NCBI GenBank assembly: GCA_023639215.1
Contig: CP097899.1
Span: forward strand, 1,907,501 to 1,971,500
DNA length: 64,000 nucleotides
Reading direction: 5' to 3'
Source: Candidatus Pristimantibacillus lignocellulolyticus
GTDB taxonomy: Bacteria > Bacillota > Bacilli > Paenibacillales > Paenibacillaceae
Under the pieces are notes generated by a model that worked only from the letters and a program-made list of their open reading frames with translations, was not told the origin of the DNA and did not search any database. Every line of letters starts with the position of its first letter. Positions within the stretch are counted from its first letter, which is position 1. A program made the position numbers and the translations under genes. Of the stretch, positions 1 through 11,600 are shown piece by piece.

Positions 1-2317
<2,317 letters not shown>

Positions 2318-2423
2318 TAACAATCTTTTCTATGCGTAAGCAAGAAAAGTACATTGATACAAGCATCACTTTGGAGTTTTACCTTTCCTATTCAGTTTTG
2401 AGGGCGCAAGCTCTAGTAAGACG

Positions 2424-2540
2424 TTTGGTGATGACGGCGAAAGGGAACCACGCGTACCCATCTCGAACACGACCGTTAAGCCTTTCAGCGCCGATGGTAC
2501 TTGGACCGCAGGGTCCTGGGAGAGTAGGACGTCGCCAAGC
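2424..2540 (+). rRNA. rrf: 5S ribosomal RNA
   Basis: A 5S rRNA of about 117 nt follows 23S after a spacer of about 100 nt. The terminal stem pairs the start (tttggtgatgacggcg) with the end (cgtcgccaag), and the conserved cccatctcgaacacg loop is present at about 2458. No tRNA gene was seen between 23S and 5S or after 5S, so this rRNA operon ends here. Confidence 0.95.
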
Positions 2541-2547
2541 ACGGATA

Positions 2548-2577
2548 AGCCCATTGCATAAGCAGTGGGCTTTTTTG
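2548..2577 (+). terminator. rRNA operon terminator
   Basis: A hairpin (agcccattgc / gcagtgggct, with one G-U pair) is followed by six T residues directly after 5S rRNA. This is a standard intrinsic terminator. Confidence 0.9.
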
Positions 2578-2585
2578 TGCGTTCT

Positions 2586-2732
2586 AACGTGTGATCACGC
2601 TGATTAAGCTGACGAAGTTGATTCGACGGCGAAGAGGCCATTCATCGCTCGTTCCAGTACTCATGTACCAAGTCCGTACATTCCGTGCTTCACGTCCCTA
2701 ACTTCATGTCCTCTTCTTGGTGCTGACACGTT
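2586..2732 (-). repeat. Interspersed palindromic element, copy A0
   Basis: This 147-bp element sits just after the rRNA terminator. It has terminal complementary arms AACGTG / CACGTT, inner motifs tgatcacg and tgctga, and the family core (ccattcatcgctcg ... catgtaccaa ... cgtacatt ... cttcatgtcctc). The strand is set so that the core reads catgaag then gatgaatgg. The core is shared with copies at 15417, 17376, 18208 and 21195, but the terminal arms differ. Confidence 0.75.
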
Positions 2733-2887
2733 ATATGCCCGAGAAGTAACATTCCTTGAGGTGGAGCAGGAGGAGGAGTGTTGTTCAGGGAGCAAACTTT
2801 CAAGCTAATTCGGGGTAGGATAGGTTATTCATTGAAGTTAGGTTAAGGATTAAGAGGTATGTTTCTTGCAGAAACGTTTTATTGCTG

Positions 2888-2935
2888 GTGTACGAATGTC
2901 GTACACAACACTATACACAACACTATACACAACAC
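2888..2935. repeat. Palindrome plus 12-bp tandem repeat
   Basis: A perfect 8-bp inverted repeat around a 3-nt loop (gtgtacga-atg-tcgtacac, 2888-2906) runs into almost three copies of the 12-mer tacacaacacta (2902-2935). No gene is nearby. Its function is unknown and it may be a slippage-generated remnant. Confidence 0.6.
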
Positions 2936-3003
2936 ACTACAATACATTCTGCCCATCGCTTCACTGGTGTTATATGTAGAGAAGTTAGAAGGATTTAAAC
3001 AAC

Positions 3004-3038
3004 GAATAAGGCTACTGCATATGCAGTAGCCTTATTTG
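3004..3038. terminator. Isolated bidirectional terminator-like hairpin
   Basis: The segment aataaggctactgc / gcagtagccttatt is a near-perfect palindrome whose arms end in AT-rich tracts on both sides. It resembles a bidirectional intrinsic terminator, but no intact gene reads into it from either side. It may be left over from a lost gene. Confidence 0.5.
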
Positions 3039-3039
3039 T

Positions 3040-3868
3040 TTCTAATCTAAGTATTGAGGGTGAGTAGTACGAAGATTGGTTTTGTTGCGAGGCTAATGTG
3101 AGGGATTGGTTAAAACTTGGAGGAATGCTACAAATAGATGGTAAAGAAAATTTGCAGAAGGATGCTGGCTTTTTAAGTCGAATCAAAATACAGAAGAACA
3201 ACTTGTTACTGATTAATGCAACACAATGATCATTCTATGTTTTAATATGGAAGTAAATAAATAAGGTGCTTATTAAAAAAATTAGTAGATGATTCATCGA
3301 GTTAGGAATGATTTATTAAGAAGAAACTCAGTATAGAATGAGTTATTCTAGAAGAAATTTTTATGAGGAAGAGTTGTCGAAGTAATTATCATGGAATGAA
3401 TGCATGATATAAACTGATGGGAAATTGTAACTAAATATATTGTAAAACATTCTCATAAAAAAGTAAATATGGAATATTAATGTAATAATATGAAGATTGA
3501 TGAGACTTGAAAAGGGAAACTAAGGTCGAAGAACTACATTAATATAGGACCTTTGTCATCGATAAATGTATAAAATATAGGTAGAAAAATGGTATTCAGA
3601 ATGGTAATAACCTGAATTCTATTCCAGCTATATAACATAATATTAGTGAAACATTATTCATAATTCGAAGGGGCATATTAAGTAAACCATACATAAAATA
3701 ATGAATGTGATAAAAATGAGCATCATAAAAAATATATAGCTTGAAAAAAATAGTAGTTTGTATAGGTATATTTGATCTTGTAAAGAATCATCCTAATTAA
3801 TAAAAGGAAATCAGCATGATAAGAGGAATAATTTAGTTGTTAGAATTATCAGAAAAATTACGAAAAAA
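3040..3868. other. AT-rich gene-free stretch
   Basis: About 830 bp of strongly AT-rich sequence precede the ctsR promoter. No ORF with a believable start, ribosome site and conserved protein was recognised on either strand, and no tRNA or palindromic repeat of the local family was seen. Short reading frames near 3100-3200 have no recognisable product. Confidence 0.6.
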
Positions 3869-3870
3869 AC

Positions 3871-3923
3871 TTGACCTGAAAAATATAATTTGTATAATGA
3901 AGTTAAGGTCAAAGAAAGTCAAA
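3871..3923 (+). promoter_or_regulatory. ctsR promoter and CtsR operator
   Basis: A SigA-type promoter is visible: TTGACC at 3871-3876, a 16-nt spacer, then TATAAT at 3893-3898. Just downstream lies a heptad direct repeat GGTCAAA-GAA-AGTCAAA (3907-3923), which matches the CtsR box consensus (A/G)GTCAAA-NAN-(A/G)GTCAAA. Its position over the start of transcription predicts autorepression of the whole ctsR-mcsA-mcsB-clpC operon, relieved under heat or protein stress. Confidence 0.88.
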
Positions 3924-3958
3924 GTCAATATAATCAGAAATGAGAGGAGGTTCATGAT

Positions 3959-4420
3959 TTGCGTAATATTTCGGATCTCATCGAGCAGTATCTAAAGCAG
4001 ATACTTGATAATAGCGGTGAAAGTGCTGTAGAGATTCAACGCAATGATCTGGCCGAAAAGTTCTCTTGTGTTCCCTCTCAAATTAATTATGTGATCAGTA
4101 CACGGTTTACCCTTGAGAAGGGCTACGTTGTAGAAAGTAAACGCGGCGGTGGAGGGTATGTTCGCATTCAACGTGTTGAATTACCTAAATTAAAAGGTAT
4201 TCAATTACATTTTGATCAAACGATAGGTGATCAAATTGATCAATGTAATGCAGAAGGACTTATCTATCAGCTTGAAGAAGCAGGTCATATGACAAAGCGT
4301 GAAGCGAATCTAATACGTGTAGCCATTCATCGAGATACACTGGTATTAAAGCTTCCATATCGTGATGAATTACGAGCAAGATTGTTAAAATCGATGTTGG
4401 TTGCTTTATTATTGAAATAA
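3959..4420 (+). CDS. ctsR: Transcriptional repressor of class III stress genes CtsR
   Basis: CtsR (153 aa, usual length) is the dimeric repressor of clp and related heat-shock genes. The N-terminal winged-helix domain covers about residues 1-70 and includes the glycine-rich wing RGGGGY at 62-67, which contacts DNA and acts as the thermosensor in known homologues. The C-terminal half is the dimerisation and McsB-interaction part. The start is a TTG at 3959, chosen because gagaggaggt ends 7 nt before it and the protein then begins like other CtsR proteins; the ATG at 3954 is out of frame. It is the first gene of its own regulated operon, with mcsA 17 nt downstream. Confidence 0.95.
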   Translation: MRNISDLIEQYLKQILDNSGESAVEIQRNDLAEKFSCVPSQINYVISTRFTLEKGYVVESKRGGGGYVRIQRVELPKLKGIQLHFDQTIGDQIDQCNAEGLIYQLEEAGHMTKREANLIRVAIHRDTLVLKLPYRDELRARLLKSMLVALLLK

Positions 4421-4437
4421 GTAGCAAGGAGTTGTGT

Positions 4438-4962
4438 ATGATGACTTGTCAAGAATGTGGGAAGAGACCCTCAACGTTACATTTTACTAAGATCATAAAT
4501 GGAGAAAAGACTGAATTTCATATTTGTGAAGTTTGTGCAAGGGAAAGGGGAGAAAGTATCCCTGGTTCACCGAACAGTTTCTCTATTCACAGTTTACTTT
4601 CAGGAATTCTAGATTTTGATGCGATTGGTAATAAAAGCTTAAGCAATATCCAGCCACAAGAATCTGTTCGATGCGAAACATGTGGAATGAGCTATACTCA
4701 ATTCAGCAAAATTGGACGTTTTGGCTGTAGTGATTGTTATAATGCCTTTTCTGAACGATTGAATCCTCTCATTAAACGGATTCACGGCAGTACTATGCAT
4801 AGTGGTAAAATACCTAAACGTTCCGGTGGCAAAATTCAATGTAAGAGACAAATAGAAGAATTACGTAGCGAACTTCATCGTAATATTGAAATCGAAGAGT
4901 TCGAAAAAGCAGCTGAGCTTCGAGATGAAATTCGTGAGCTTGAAAAAAAGATGCAACAATGA
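4438..4962 (+). CDS. mcsA: McsA, zinc-binding activator of McsB
   Basis: McsA (174 aa) activates the arginine kinase McsB and modulates CtsR. Four CXXC pairs are visible: residues 4-7 and 30-33, then two more at roughly 80-105 (CETC, CSDC). These are the expected zinc sites. A UVR-like coiled segment ends the protein (EKAAELRDEI), of the kind also found in UvrB and ClpC. The ATG at 4438 follows aaggag at a 6-nt gap; the adjacent ATG at 4441 is equally possible. It sits between ctsR and mcsB in the expected order. Confidence 0.93.
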   Translation: MMTCQECGKRPSTLHFTKIINGEKTEFHICEVCARERGESIPGSPNSFSIHSLLSGILDFDAIGNKSLSNIQPQESVRCETCGMSYTQFSKIGRFGCSDCYNAFSERLNPLIKRIHGSTMHSGKIPKRSGGKIQCKRQIEELRSELHRNIEIEEFEKAAELRDEIRELEKKMQQ

Positions 4963-4999
4963 TGAATTGATATTATTTATATAGATAGGAGTGAGTTTG

Positions 5000-6085
5000 T
5001 TGACAGAGCATCAATTTTCTTCCGATGCACTTAGTGATTGGATGAGAGGTCAAGGACCAGATTCAGACGTTGTTATAAGTAGTAGAGTTCGCTTAGCACG
5101 TAATCTTAATCATCAACCGTTTCCTCTACTTGCGACAACAGCTCAATCCAATGAAGTGTTAGAACAATTATTACAAGTAAGTGATTCAGGAACGCTTGAT
5201 GCTCATGGGCATTTCAATACTATTTTACTAAAGGACTTAAGCGAATTAGATAAACGAGTATTAGTAGAGAAGCATCTTATTAGTCCTAACTTAGCTAATG
5301 AGTCTCGAGCAGGTGCCGTTATTCTAAGTGATAATGAAGCTGTTAGCATTATGATCAATGAAGAAGATCATTTGCGCATACAATGTTTATATCCAGGTTT
5401 TCAAATTATGGAATCATGGAAATTAGCAAGTGAGATCGATGATTCATACGAGGATGCTATAGAATTTGCATTTGATGAGAATAAAGGATACTTAACGACG
5501 TGTCCTACCAATGTAGGTACTGGGCTAAGAGCGTCAGTAATGATGCATTTACCCGCATTAGTACTAACATCACAAATTAACCGGATACTTTCAGCAGTCA
5601 CACAGGTAGGTTTAGCTGTTCGTGGACTTTACGGTGAAGGTAGCGAAGCGTTAGGGAATTTATTCCAAATATCTAATCAAATTACACTTGGTCAATCTGA
5701 GCAAGAAATCATAGATAATTTGTATGGGGTAGCTAAGCAAATTATTGAACATGAAAAGGCAGCTCGTCGTAAACTTTTGAATGAGTCATTCAGGCGTGTA
5801 GAAGATCGTGTGAAACGTTCTTATGGTATTCTTGCTCATGCAGCTATTATGGATTCCAAGGAAGCAGCACAACGGTTATCTGATGTTCGACTTGGTGCTG
5901 ATCTAGGCATATTGTCAAACGTTCCGCCGAATGTACTGAATGAATTACTTATTATGACACAACCTGGATTTTTACAACATCGATATAATGAAAAACTCTC
6001 TGTAGAGGATCGAGACTATAAGCGAGCAGAACTTATTAGAGAGCAATTGAATAAACAAAGTGAAAGTGGAGGTGCATCATTATGA
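5000..6085 (+). CDS. mcsB: Protein arginine kinase McsB
   Basis: McsB phosphorylates arginine residues on proteins, marking them for ClpCP and inactivating CtsR. The 361-aa protein belongs to the ATP:guanido phosphotransferase family. The SSRVRLARN phosphate-binding segment near residue 27, the GTGLRASVM motif near 177 and the RVKRSYGIL and RLGADLG segments are visible. Reading frame continues up to a GTG at 4991, but the best ribosome site (aggag, 4987-4991) overlaps that codon. TTG at 5000, 8 nt downstream of the site, fits best; TTG 4997 is an alternative. The stop overlaps the clpC start by 4 nt, which suggests translational coupling. Confidence 0.93.
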   Translation: MTEHQFSSDALSDWMRGQGPDSDVVISSRVRLARNLNHQPFPLLATTAQSNEVLEQLLQVSDSGTLDAHGHFNTILLKDLSELDKRVLVEKHLISPNLANESRAGAVILSDNEAVSIMINEEDHLRIQCLYPGFQIMESWKLASEIDDSYEDAIEFAFDENKGYLTTCPTNVGTGLRASVMMHLPALVLTSQINRILSAVTQVGLAVRGLYGEGSEALGNLFQISNQITLGQSEQEIIDNLYGVAKQIIEHEKAARRKLLNESFRRVEDRVKRSYGILAHAAIMDSKEAAQRLSDVRLGADLGILSNVPPNVLNELLIMTQPGFLQHRYNEKLSVEDRDYKRAELIREQLNKQSESGGASL

Positions 6086-8523
6086 TGTTTGGTAGATTTA
6101 CTGAGCGTGCCCAAAAAGTGCTAGCGTTAGCGCAAGAAGAAGCAGTACGTTTGGGACATAACAATATTGGTACAGAGCATATTTTACTTGGTCTAATACG
6201 TGAAGGTGAAGGTATTGCAGCGAAAGCATTACAAGGACTAGGTTTAGGTCTTGAAAAAATTCAAGACGAAGTGGAAGCATTAATTGGTCGTGGACAAGAA
6301 CAACCTAACAATATTGCCTATACACCTCGTGCGAAAAAAGTTATTGAATTATCGATGGATGAAGCACGTAAGCTTGGTCATACGTATGTTGGTACAGAGC
6401 ATATTTTACTTGGTCTAATTCGCGAAGGTGAAGGCGTTGCAGCTCGAGTGTTGAATAACCTTGGCATTAGCTTGAATAAAGCTCGTCAACAAGTACTTCA
6501 ATTACTAGGTAGCAGCGAGGCTGTATCCAGCCATCAGCACACTCAAACGAATGTAAGTACACCTACACTTGATGGATTGGCTAGAGATTTGACAGTGTCA
6601 GCGAGAGAAGGTAATCTAGATCCGGTCATTGGTCGTTCCAAAGAGATTGAGCGTGTTATCCAAGTTTTAAGTCGTCGTACGAAAAACAATCCTGTACTAA
6701 TCGGTGAGCCAGGTGTCGGTAAAACTGCAATTGCCGAAGGATTAGCACAAAAAATTATTAACAATGAAATTCCTGAAACGCTACGTGACAAACGCGTAAT
6801 GACACTAGATATGGGATCTGTTGTAGCAGGCACAAAATATCGTGGTGAATTTGAAGATCGTCTGAAAAAAATTATGGACGAAATTCGCCAAGCAGGAAAC
6901 ATTATTTTGTTTATTGATGAGTTGCATACATTAATCGGTGCAGGTGGTGCTGAAGGAGCAATCGATGCTTCTAATATTTTGAAGCCAGCTCTAGCACGTG
7001 GTGAGTTACAATGTATCGGTGCGACTACACTAGATGAATATCGCAAATATATTGAGAAAGATGCGGCACTTGAACGTCGTTTCCAACCTATCACTGTAGA
7101 TCAACCATCTGTTGAAGAAGCTATTCAAATTCTATATGGTCTACGCGATCGATATGAAGCTCATCACCGTGTAAAAATTACTGATGAGTCTATCATTCAA
7201 GCTGTTAAATTATCTGATCGTTATATCCCTGATCGCTTCTTGCCAGATAAGGCGATCGACCTAGTAGATGAAGCTGGTTCTCGTGTAAGATTGAACACTT
7301 ACACTGTACCACCTAATTTGAAAGAATTAGAAAACCGTCTTGAAAACATTCGTAAAGAAAAAGATGCCGCTGTTCAAAGTCAAGAGTTCGAAAAAGCAGC
7401 TGCACTTCGAGATACTGAACAAAAAATACGTGAAGAGCTAGATACAACGAAAAACATTTGGAAAGAAAAACAAGGACGTACAGATTCAGAAGTAACTCCA
7501 GAGGATATCGCTCAAGTTGTAGCAAGCTGGACAGGAATCCCGGTAAGCAAGCTTGGTGAAGGAGAGACAGAACGCCTGCTTAATATGGAAAGTATTCTTC
7601 ATGACCGCCTAATTGGTCAAGAAGACGCAGTTAAGTCTGTATCACGTGCGATTCGTCGTGCTCGTGCAGGTCTAAAAGATCCTAAGCGTCCAATTGGTTC
7701 CTTTATTTTCCTTGGTCCAACTGGTGTGGGTAAAACGGAACTAGCTCGTGCATTAGCTGAAGCGATGTTTGGCGATGAGAATGCAGTTATACGTATTGAT
7801 ATGTCAGAGTATATGGAGAAACACTCTACTTCTCGTCTAGTCGGTGCACCTCCAGGATATGTTGGATATGAAGAGGGAGGTCAATTAACAGAGAAAGTAC
7901 GTCGTAAACCATACTCTGTTGTATTGCTTGATGAGATCGAAAAAGCTCATCCAGAAGTATTCAATATTTTACTACAAGTACTTGAAGATGGACGATTAAC
8001 GGATTCTAAAGGTCGTGTCGTTGACTTCCGCAATACATTAATTATTATGACTTCTAACGTCGGTGCTGATCAAATTAAGAAAAACTCTACACTTGGCTTT
8101 ACAGCAGTAAATGATGCAGGTAGAGAGTTTGCATCTATGAAAGACAAAGTATTGACAGAACTTAAGAAGAGCTTCCGTCCGGAATTCATTAACCGTATTG
8201 ATGAGACGATCGTGTTCCATTCACTTGGTGAAGAGCATATCGCACAAATCGTTACGTTAATGTCGGACGATCTAGCAAAACGTTTGAAAGAGCAAGAGAT
8301 CGTCTTTACTTTATCTGATGAAGCGAAGAAATTCCTTGCCAAAGAAGGATATGATCCACAATATGGTGCTCGTCCATTACGTCGAGCTATCCAAAAACAT
8401 ATTGAAGATCGTCTTTCAGAAGATTTGCTAATGGGCGTTATTCAAAAGGGAGATTCCTTCCTTATTGATGAGAAAGATGGCGGCTTAGTTGTAGTGAAAG
8501 ATGTAAAAGCTACCGTAGAATAA
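6082..8523 (+). CDS. clpC: ATP-dependent Clp protease ATP-binding subunit ClpC
   Basis: ClpC (813 aa) is the Hsp100 unfoldase that feeds arginine-phosphorylated or adaptor-bound substrates to ClpP. Two N-terminal Clp repeats (about 3-70 and 78-145, each with GTEHILLGLIREGEG), a D1 AAA+ domain with Walker A GEPGVGKT at 208-215, a middle domain with a UVR-like segment (EKAAALRDTEQ), and a D2 domain with Walker A GPTGVGKT at 545-552 are present in order. The ribosome site ggaggtg lies inside the mcsB 3' end, and the ATG at 6082 overlaps the mcsB stop. A strong terminator follows, closing the operon. Confidence 0.97.
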   Translation: MMFGRFTERAQKVLALAQEEAVRLGHNNIGTEHILLGLIREGEGIAAKALQGLGLGLEKIQDEVEALIGRGQEQPNNIAYTPRAKKVIELSMDEARKLGHTYVGTEHILLGLIREGEGVAARVLNNLGISLNKARQQVLQLLGSSEAVSSHQHTQTNVSTPTLDGLARDLTVSAREGNLDPVIGRSKEIERVIQVLSRRTKNNPVLIGEPGVGKTAIAEGLAQKIINNEIPETLRDKRVMTLDMGSVVAGTKYRGEFEDRLKKIMDEIRQAGNIILFIDELHTLIGAGGAEGAIDASNILKPALARGELQCIGATTLDEYRKYIEKDAALERRFQPITVDQPSVEEAIQILYGLRDRYEAHHRVKITDESIIQAVKLSDRYIPDRFLPDKAIDLVDEAGSRVRLNTYTVPPNLKELENRLENIRKEKDAAVQSQEFEKAAALRDTEQKIREELDTTKNIWKEKQGRTDSEVTPEDIAQVVASWTGIPVSKLGEGETERLLNMESILHDRLIGQEDAVKSVSRAIRRARAGLKDPKRPIGSFIFLGPTGVGKTELARALAEAMFGDENAVIRIDMSEYMEKHSTSRLVGAPPGYVGYEEGGQLTEKVRRKPYSVVLLDEIEKAHPEVFNILLQVLEDGRLTDSKGRVVDFRNTLIIMTSNVGADQIKKNSTLGFTAVNDAGREFASMKDKVLTELKKSFRPEFINRIDETIVFHSLGEEHIAQIVTLMSDDLAKRLKEQEIVFTLSDEAKKFLAKEGYDPQYGARPLRRAIQKHIEDRLSEDLLMGVIQKGDSFLIDEKDGGLVVVKDVKATVE

Positions 8524-8538
8524 AGGGCAAGCATTATT

Positions 8539-8588
8539 AAAGGGTGTCATAGGAAGTAGATAATTTCTACTCCTGTGACACCCTTTTT
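8539..8588 (+). terminator. clpC operon terminator
   Basis: A long hairpin (aaagggtgtcataggaagta with its near-complement ttctactcctgtgacaccc) ends in five T residues, 15 nt after the clpC stop. It separates the ctsR operon from radA. Confidence 0.92.
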
Positions 8589-8783
8589 GTATAAGGCCGA
8601 TATTCATTAAAACGAAAGCGTAACTAAGGGTCGTAATCGATGAGATACATCGCTAACGTAAAGCCTTCCAACTTCAATGAAATTCAATCTAGACAAAGTG
8701 AAATGTTTCACTAAGGCGTCTTTTGAAAATTTGTTGTTAATGTTAAGATAAAAGAAAACGATCGAAATCGTCATTAAGTGAAT

Positions 8784-8822
8784 GTTCAATAAACGGGCTT
8801 TCGCAAGTCGAGAAGAAGGAGT
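8784..8822 (+). repeat. Truncated palindromic element supplying the radA ribosome site
   Basis: These 39 bases match the reverse complement of one end of element copy B1 (20868-21039) at 36 of 39 positions. They contain the terminal arm gttcaataaacgggctt and the adjoining tcgcaagtcgagaagaaggagt. The other half of the element is absent because radA begins 6 nt later. The aaggag used as the radA Shine-Dalgarno corresponds to atggag in the complete element. Confidence 0.75.
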
Positions 8823-8827
8823 TTGTT

Positions 8828-10195
8828 ATGGCAAAGGTAAAGATAAAATTCGCCTGCACGGAATGTGGAACGGAATCGACACGTTGGCTTGGTAAATGTC
8901 CAGGCTGTCAGTCGTGGAATACGATGGTTGAACATAAAGAAACAGTGTCGAAAACTAAAGGCGTCGGGTTAACTGGTGCTCTTGGAAAAGAAAAACCGTT
9001 GTCAATTACGAAGATAGAAACGGGTAAAGAGCCGCGCATTGAGACGGAAATGGTGGAGCTTAACCGAGTGCTTGGTGGCGGAGTAGTCCCTGGTTCACTT
9101 ATACTAGTCGGCGGAGATCCTGGTATCGGGAAATCGACGTTATTGTTACAAACTTCGCATGCTCTTGCCTCTAAAGACTACAAAGTATTATATATATCGG
9201 GCGAAGAATCGGTTCGACAAACGAAGCTACGCGCAGATCGTCTTGGTGCAATAACAGAGCATTTATATGTACTTTGTGAAACAAATATGGAGCATATTAA
9301 TGAATCAATAGAAAATCTAGATCCAGATTTTTTAGTCATTGACTCCATTCAAACGGTCTATGATCCAAGTGTTGAATCTGCACCAGGAAGTGTTTCACAG
9401 ATTCGTGAATGTACTGCTCATTTTATGAGAGTTGCGAAGCAAAAAGGGATTGCGACCGTATTAGTAGGTCATGTGACTAAAGAAGGTGCGATAGCAGGAC
9501 CTCGTCTTCTAGAGCATATGGTTGACTGTGTGCTTTATTTTGAAGGGGAACGACATCATACGTATAGACTACTACGTGCGGTGAAAAACCGCTTCGGCTC
9601 AACGAATGAAATTGGCATATTCGAAATGGGTGAAGATGGATTGCGAGAAGTAACTAATCCTTCGGAGTTATTTCTATCTGAACGTCCTCTAGGCGTATCT
9701 GGGTCAATGGTCGTGGCAAGTATGGAAGGGACTAGACCTGTACTGGTAGAGCTTCAAGCACTAGTAGCCCCTACCAATTTCCCTTCGCCAAGGCGTATGT
9801 CTGCAGGGATTGACCATCATCGTATGTCTTTAATTATTGCTGTACTTGAGAAACGAATGGGGATGTTTCTACAGAACCAAGATGCTTATTTGAACGTAGC
9901 GGGTGGTCTGAAGTTGGACGAACCGGCAGTAGATTTGGCAGCAGCAGTATGCATTGCATCTAGTTTCAAGGATGCGCCTACTAAGCCAGATGATGTTATA
10001 TTTGGCGAAATTGGATTAACAGGTGAAGTACGAGCAGTTTCGAGAGCAGAACAGCGTGTAAAGGAAGCGGCGAAGCTCGGTTTTAAACGCGTCATTATGC
10101 CCGAGAAGAGTCTAAAGGGATGGACGCCACCAAAAGGGATTAAAGTAATTGGGGTTCAAAATATTGCAGAAGCATTGAAAGCAGCTCTTGAGTAA
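8828..10195 (+). CDS. radA: DNA repair protein RadA
   Basis: RadA (Sms, 455 aa) is a RecA-like ATPase that promotes branch migration in recombinational repair. It has an N-terminal four-cysteine zinc finger (residues 9-29, CXXC...CXXC), Walker A GGDPGIGKST at 95-104, the RadA-specific KNRFG motif at 253-257 and a C-terminal Lon-protease-like domain that lacks protease activity in the family. The ATG at 8828 is preceded by aaggag 7 nt upstream; that site lies in a repeat fragment. It precedes disA, as in many Bacillales, but with a 245-nt gap and probably its own transcription. Confidence 0.96.
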   Translation: MAKVKIKFACTECGTESTRWLGKCPGCQSWNTMVEHKETVSKTKGVGLTGALGKEKPLSITKIETGKEPRIETEMVELNRVLGGGVVPGSLILVGGDPGIGKSTLLLQTSHALASKDYKVLYISGEESVRQTKLRADRLGAITEHLYVLCETNMEHINESIENLDPDFLVIDSIQTVYDPSVESAPGSVSQIRECTAHFMRVAKQKGIATVLVGHVTKEGAIAGPRLLEHMVDCVLYFEGERHHTYRLLRAVKNRFGSTNEIGIFEMGEDGLREVTNPSELFLSERPLGVSGSMVVASMEGTRPVLVELQALVAPTNFPSPRRMSAGIDHHRMSLIIAVLEKRMGMFLQNQDAYLNVAGGLKLDEPAVDLAAAVCIASSFKDAPTKPDDVIFGEIGLTGEVRAVSRAEQRVKEAAKLGFKRVIMPEKSLKGWTPPKGIKVIGVQNIAEALKAALE

Positions 10196-10440
10196 CTATA
10201 AGGATAAGTAATGAAGTAGCTACAAGCACTGGATGGGAATTTAGTTAGTTGTATGCTATTGGCAAGTTCTATGTTATTGTAAAATAGTTGAGAATATAAA
10301 CATTATTTAGATATATTGCTCTGAAAACGCATGAAATTTACTGGATTTCAATATGATATAAGTAGTGTACATAAATCGCTATATTCTGTTGCAATTTCAG
10401 AAGTGAATATATATAGCATCCTTTGAATAGGGGGAACAGC

Positions 10441-11517
10441 ATGAAGGAAGTTAGTCAACGAGAAAAAATGAATAGTTTATTACAACTTGTGGCGCCAGGT
10501 ACCCCTTTTCGTGATGGGTTGGAAAATGTACTCCGAGCAAAGACCGGTGCATTACTAGTCGTTGGTTACAGTCCTGAAGTTATGGAAGTTGTAGATGGTG
10601 GTTTTGCGATAAATTGTGATTTTTCGCCCAATTATTTATATGAACTTGCCAAAATGGATGGAGCAATCATTTTAAGTGAGGATTTGAAACGTATTTTATA
10701 TGCAAATACGCAACTTATTCCAAATAGTAGCATACCTTCAACAGAGACGGGAATTAGGCACCGTACTGCTGAACGTGTAGCGAAGCAGACAGGTAAATTA
10801 GTAGTTTCTATTTCTCAGCGGCGTAATATTATAACCTTATATCAAGGAACACTGCGCTATTCATTGAAGGATATGGGATTTATTTTAACAAAAGCAAATC
10901 AAGCTATTCGTACGTTAGAACGCTATCAATCGGTACTTAGTCAGGCGTTTACAAACTTATCGGCCATGGAATATGAGGACTTAGTAACGCTGCAAGAAGT
11001 TGCTCACGTCATTCAACGTTCAGAATTACTTGATCGTATTAAGACCGAAATCATTCGTTACGTCAATGAATTGGGAACCGAAGGCAGATTAATACGTATG
11101 CAAATGGAAGAGTTAATTGTTGGTCTAGAAGAGGAAGTCTCATATCTTATTACTGACTACATAAAAGATACGAGTGCTGGCAAAGTAGTTGAATTCCAAC
11201 AATCGCTCAAAAGGTTAAGTAATGAAGAATTACTTGAAGCATCAATGATTGTAAAATTGCTTGGCTATCCAAACAGTACGATGTTAGCTGATGAGGCGAT
11301 TTCTTCTCGAGGATATCGATTGTTGTCTAAAATTCCACGACTTCCTGTATCTATTATGAATAAATTGGTTGAGAAGTTCGGGAAACTTTCGGTTATATTA
11401 ATGGCAACAGCAGAGGATTTGGACGCGGTAGAAGGTATTGGAGAAGTGCGAGCTAGAACGATCAGGGATGGTTTGAGACGCATCCAAGAGCAAGTGTTCA
11501 TTGACAGACAAATCTAA
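10441..11517 (+). CDS. disA: DNA integrity scanning protein, diadenylate cyclase DisA
   Basis: DisA (358 aa) makes cyclic di-AMP from two ATP and pauses at branched DNA. The N-terminal DAC domain has DGA at 73-75 and RHR at 106-108, the catalytic motifs. A helical linker and a C-terminal helix-hairpin-helix DNA-binding domain (about 290-350, GKLSVILMATAEDLDAVEGI) follow. The ATG at 10441 was chosen because gggggaacagc precedes it; a TTG 18 nt upstream lies before the ribosome site. The 3' neighbour pssA is 83 nt away. Confidence 0.96.
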   Translation: MKEVSQREKMNSLLQLVAPGTPFRDGLENVLRAKTGALLVVGYSPEVMEVVDGGFAINCDFSPNYLYELAKMDGAIILSEDLKRILYANTQLIPNSSIPSTETGIRHRTAERVAKQTGKLVVSISQRRNIITLYQGTLRYSLKDMGFILTKANQAIRTLERYQSVLSQAFTNLSAMEYEDLVTLQEVAHVIQRSELLDRIKTEIIRYVNELGTEGRLIRMQMEELIVGLEEEVSYLITDYIKDTSAGKVVEFQQSLKRLSNEELLEASMIVKLLGYPNSTMLADEAISSRGYRLLSKIPRLPVSIMNKLVEKFGKLSVILMATAEDLDAVEGIGEVRARTIRDGLRRIQEQVFIDRQI

Positions 11518-11600
11518 AACCCCTACAATTAACTGAATGTGCTACAAAATATGTATTCATTATTGTAGGTAGAACGCATTGAAAAAAAGAGGTGGATGAG

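Noticed and set aside
2332..2641. ORFs of about 91 aa on both strands
   Set aside because: They overlap the 5S rRNA gene, its terminator and a repeat.
2995..3201. Reverse ORF of 68 aa downstream of the rRNA operon
   Set aside because: No ribosome site, low complexity, and it reads through a terminator-like hairpin.
6543..7094. Long reverse-strand ORF of 183 aa inside clpC
   Set aside because: Antisense shadow of a highly conserved gene, rich in Ser/Arg and lacking a start context.
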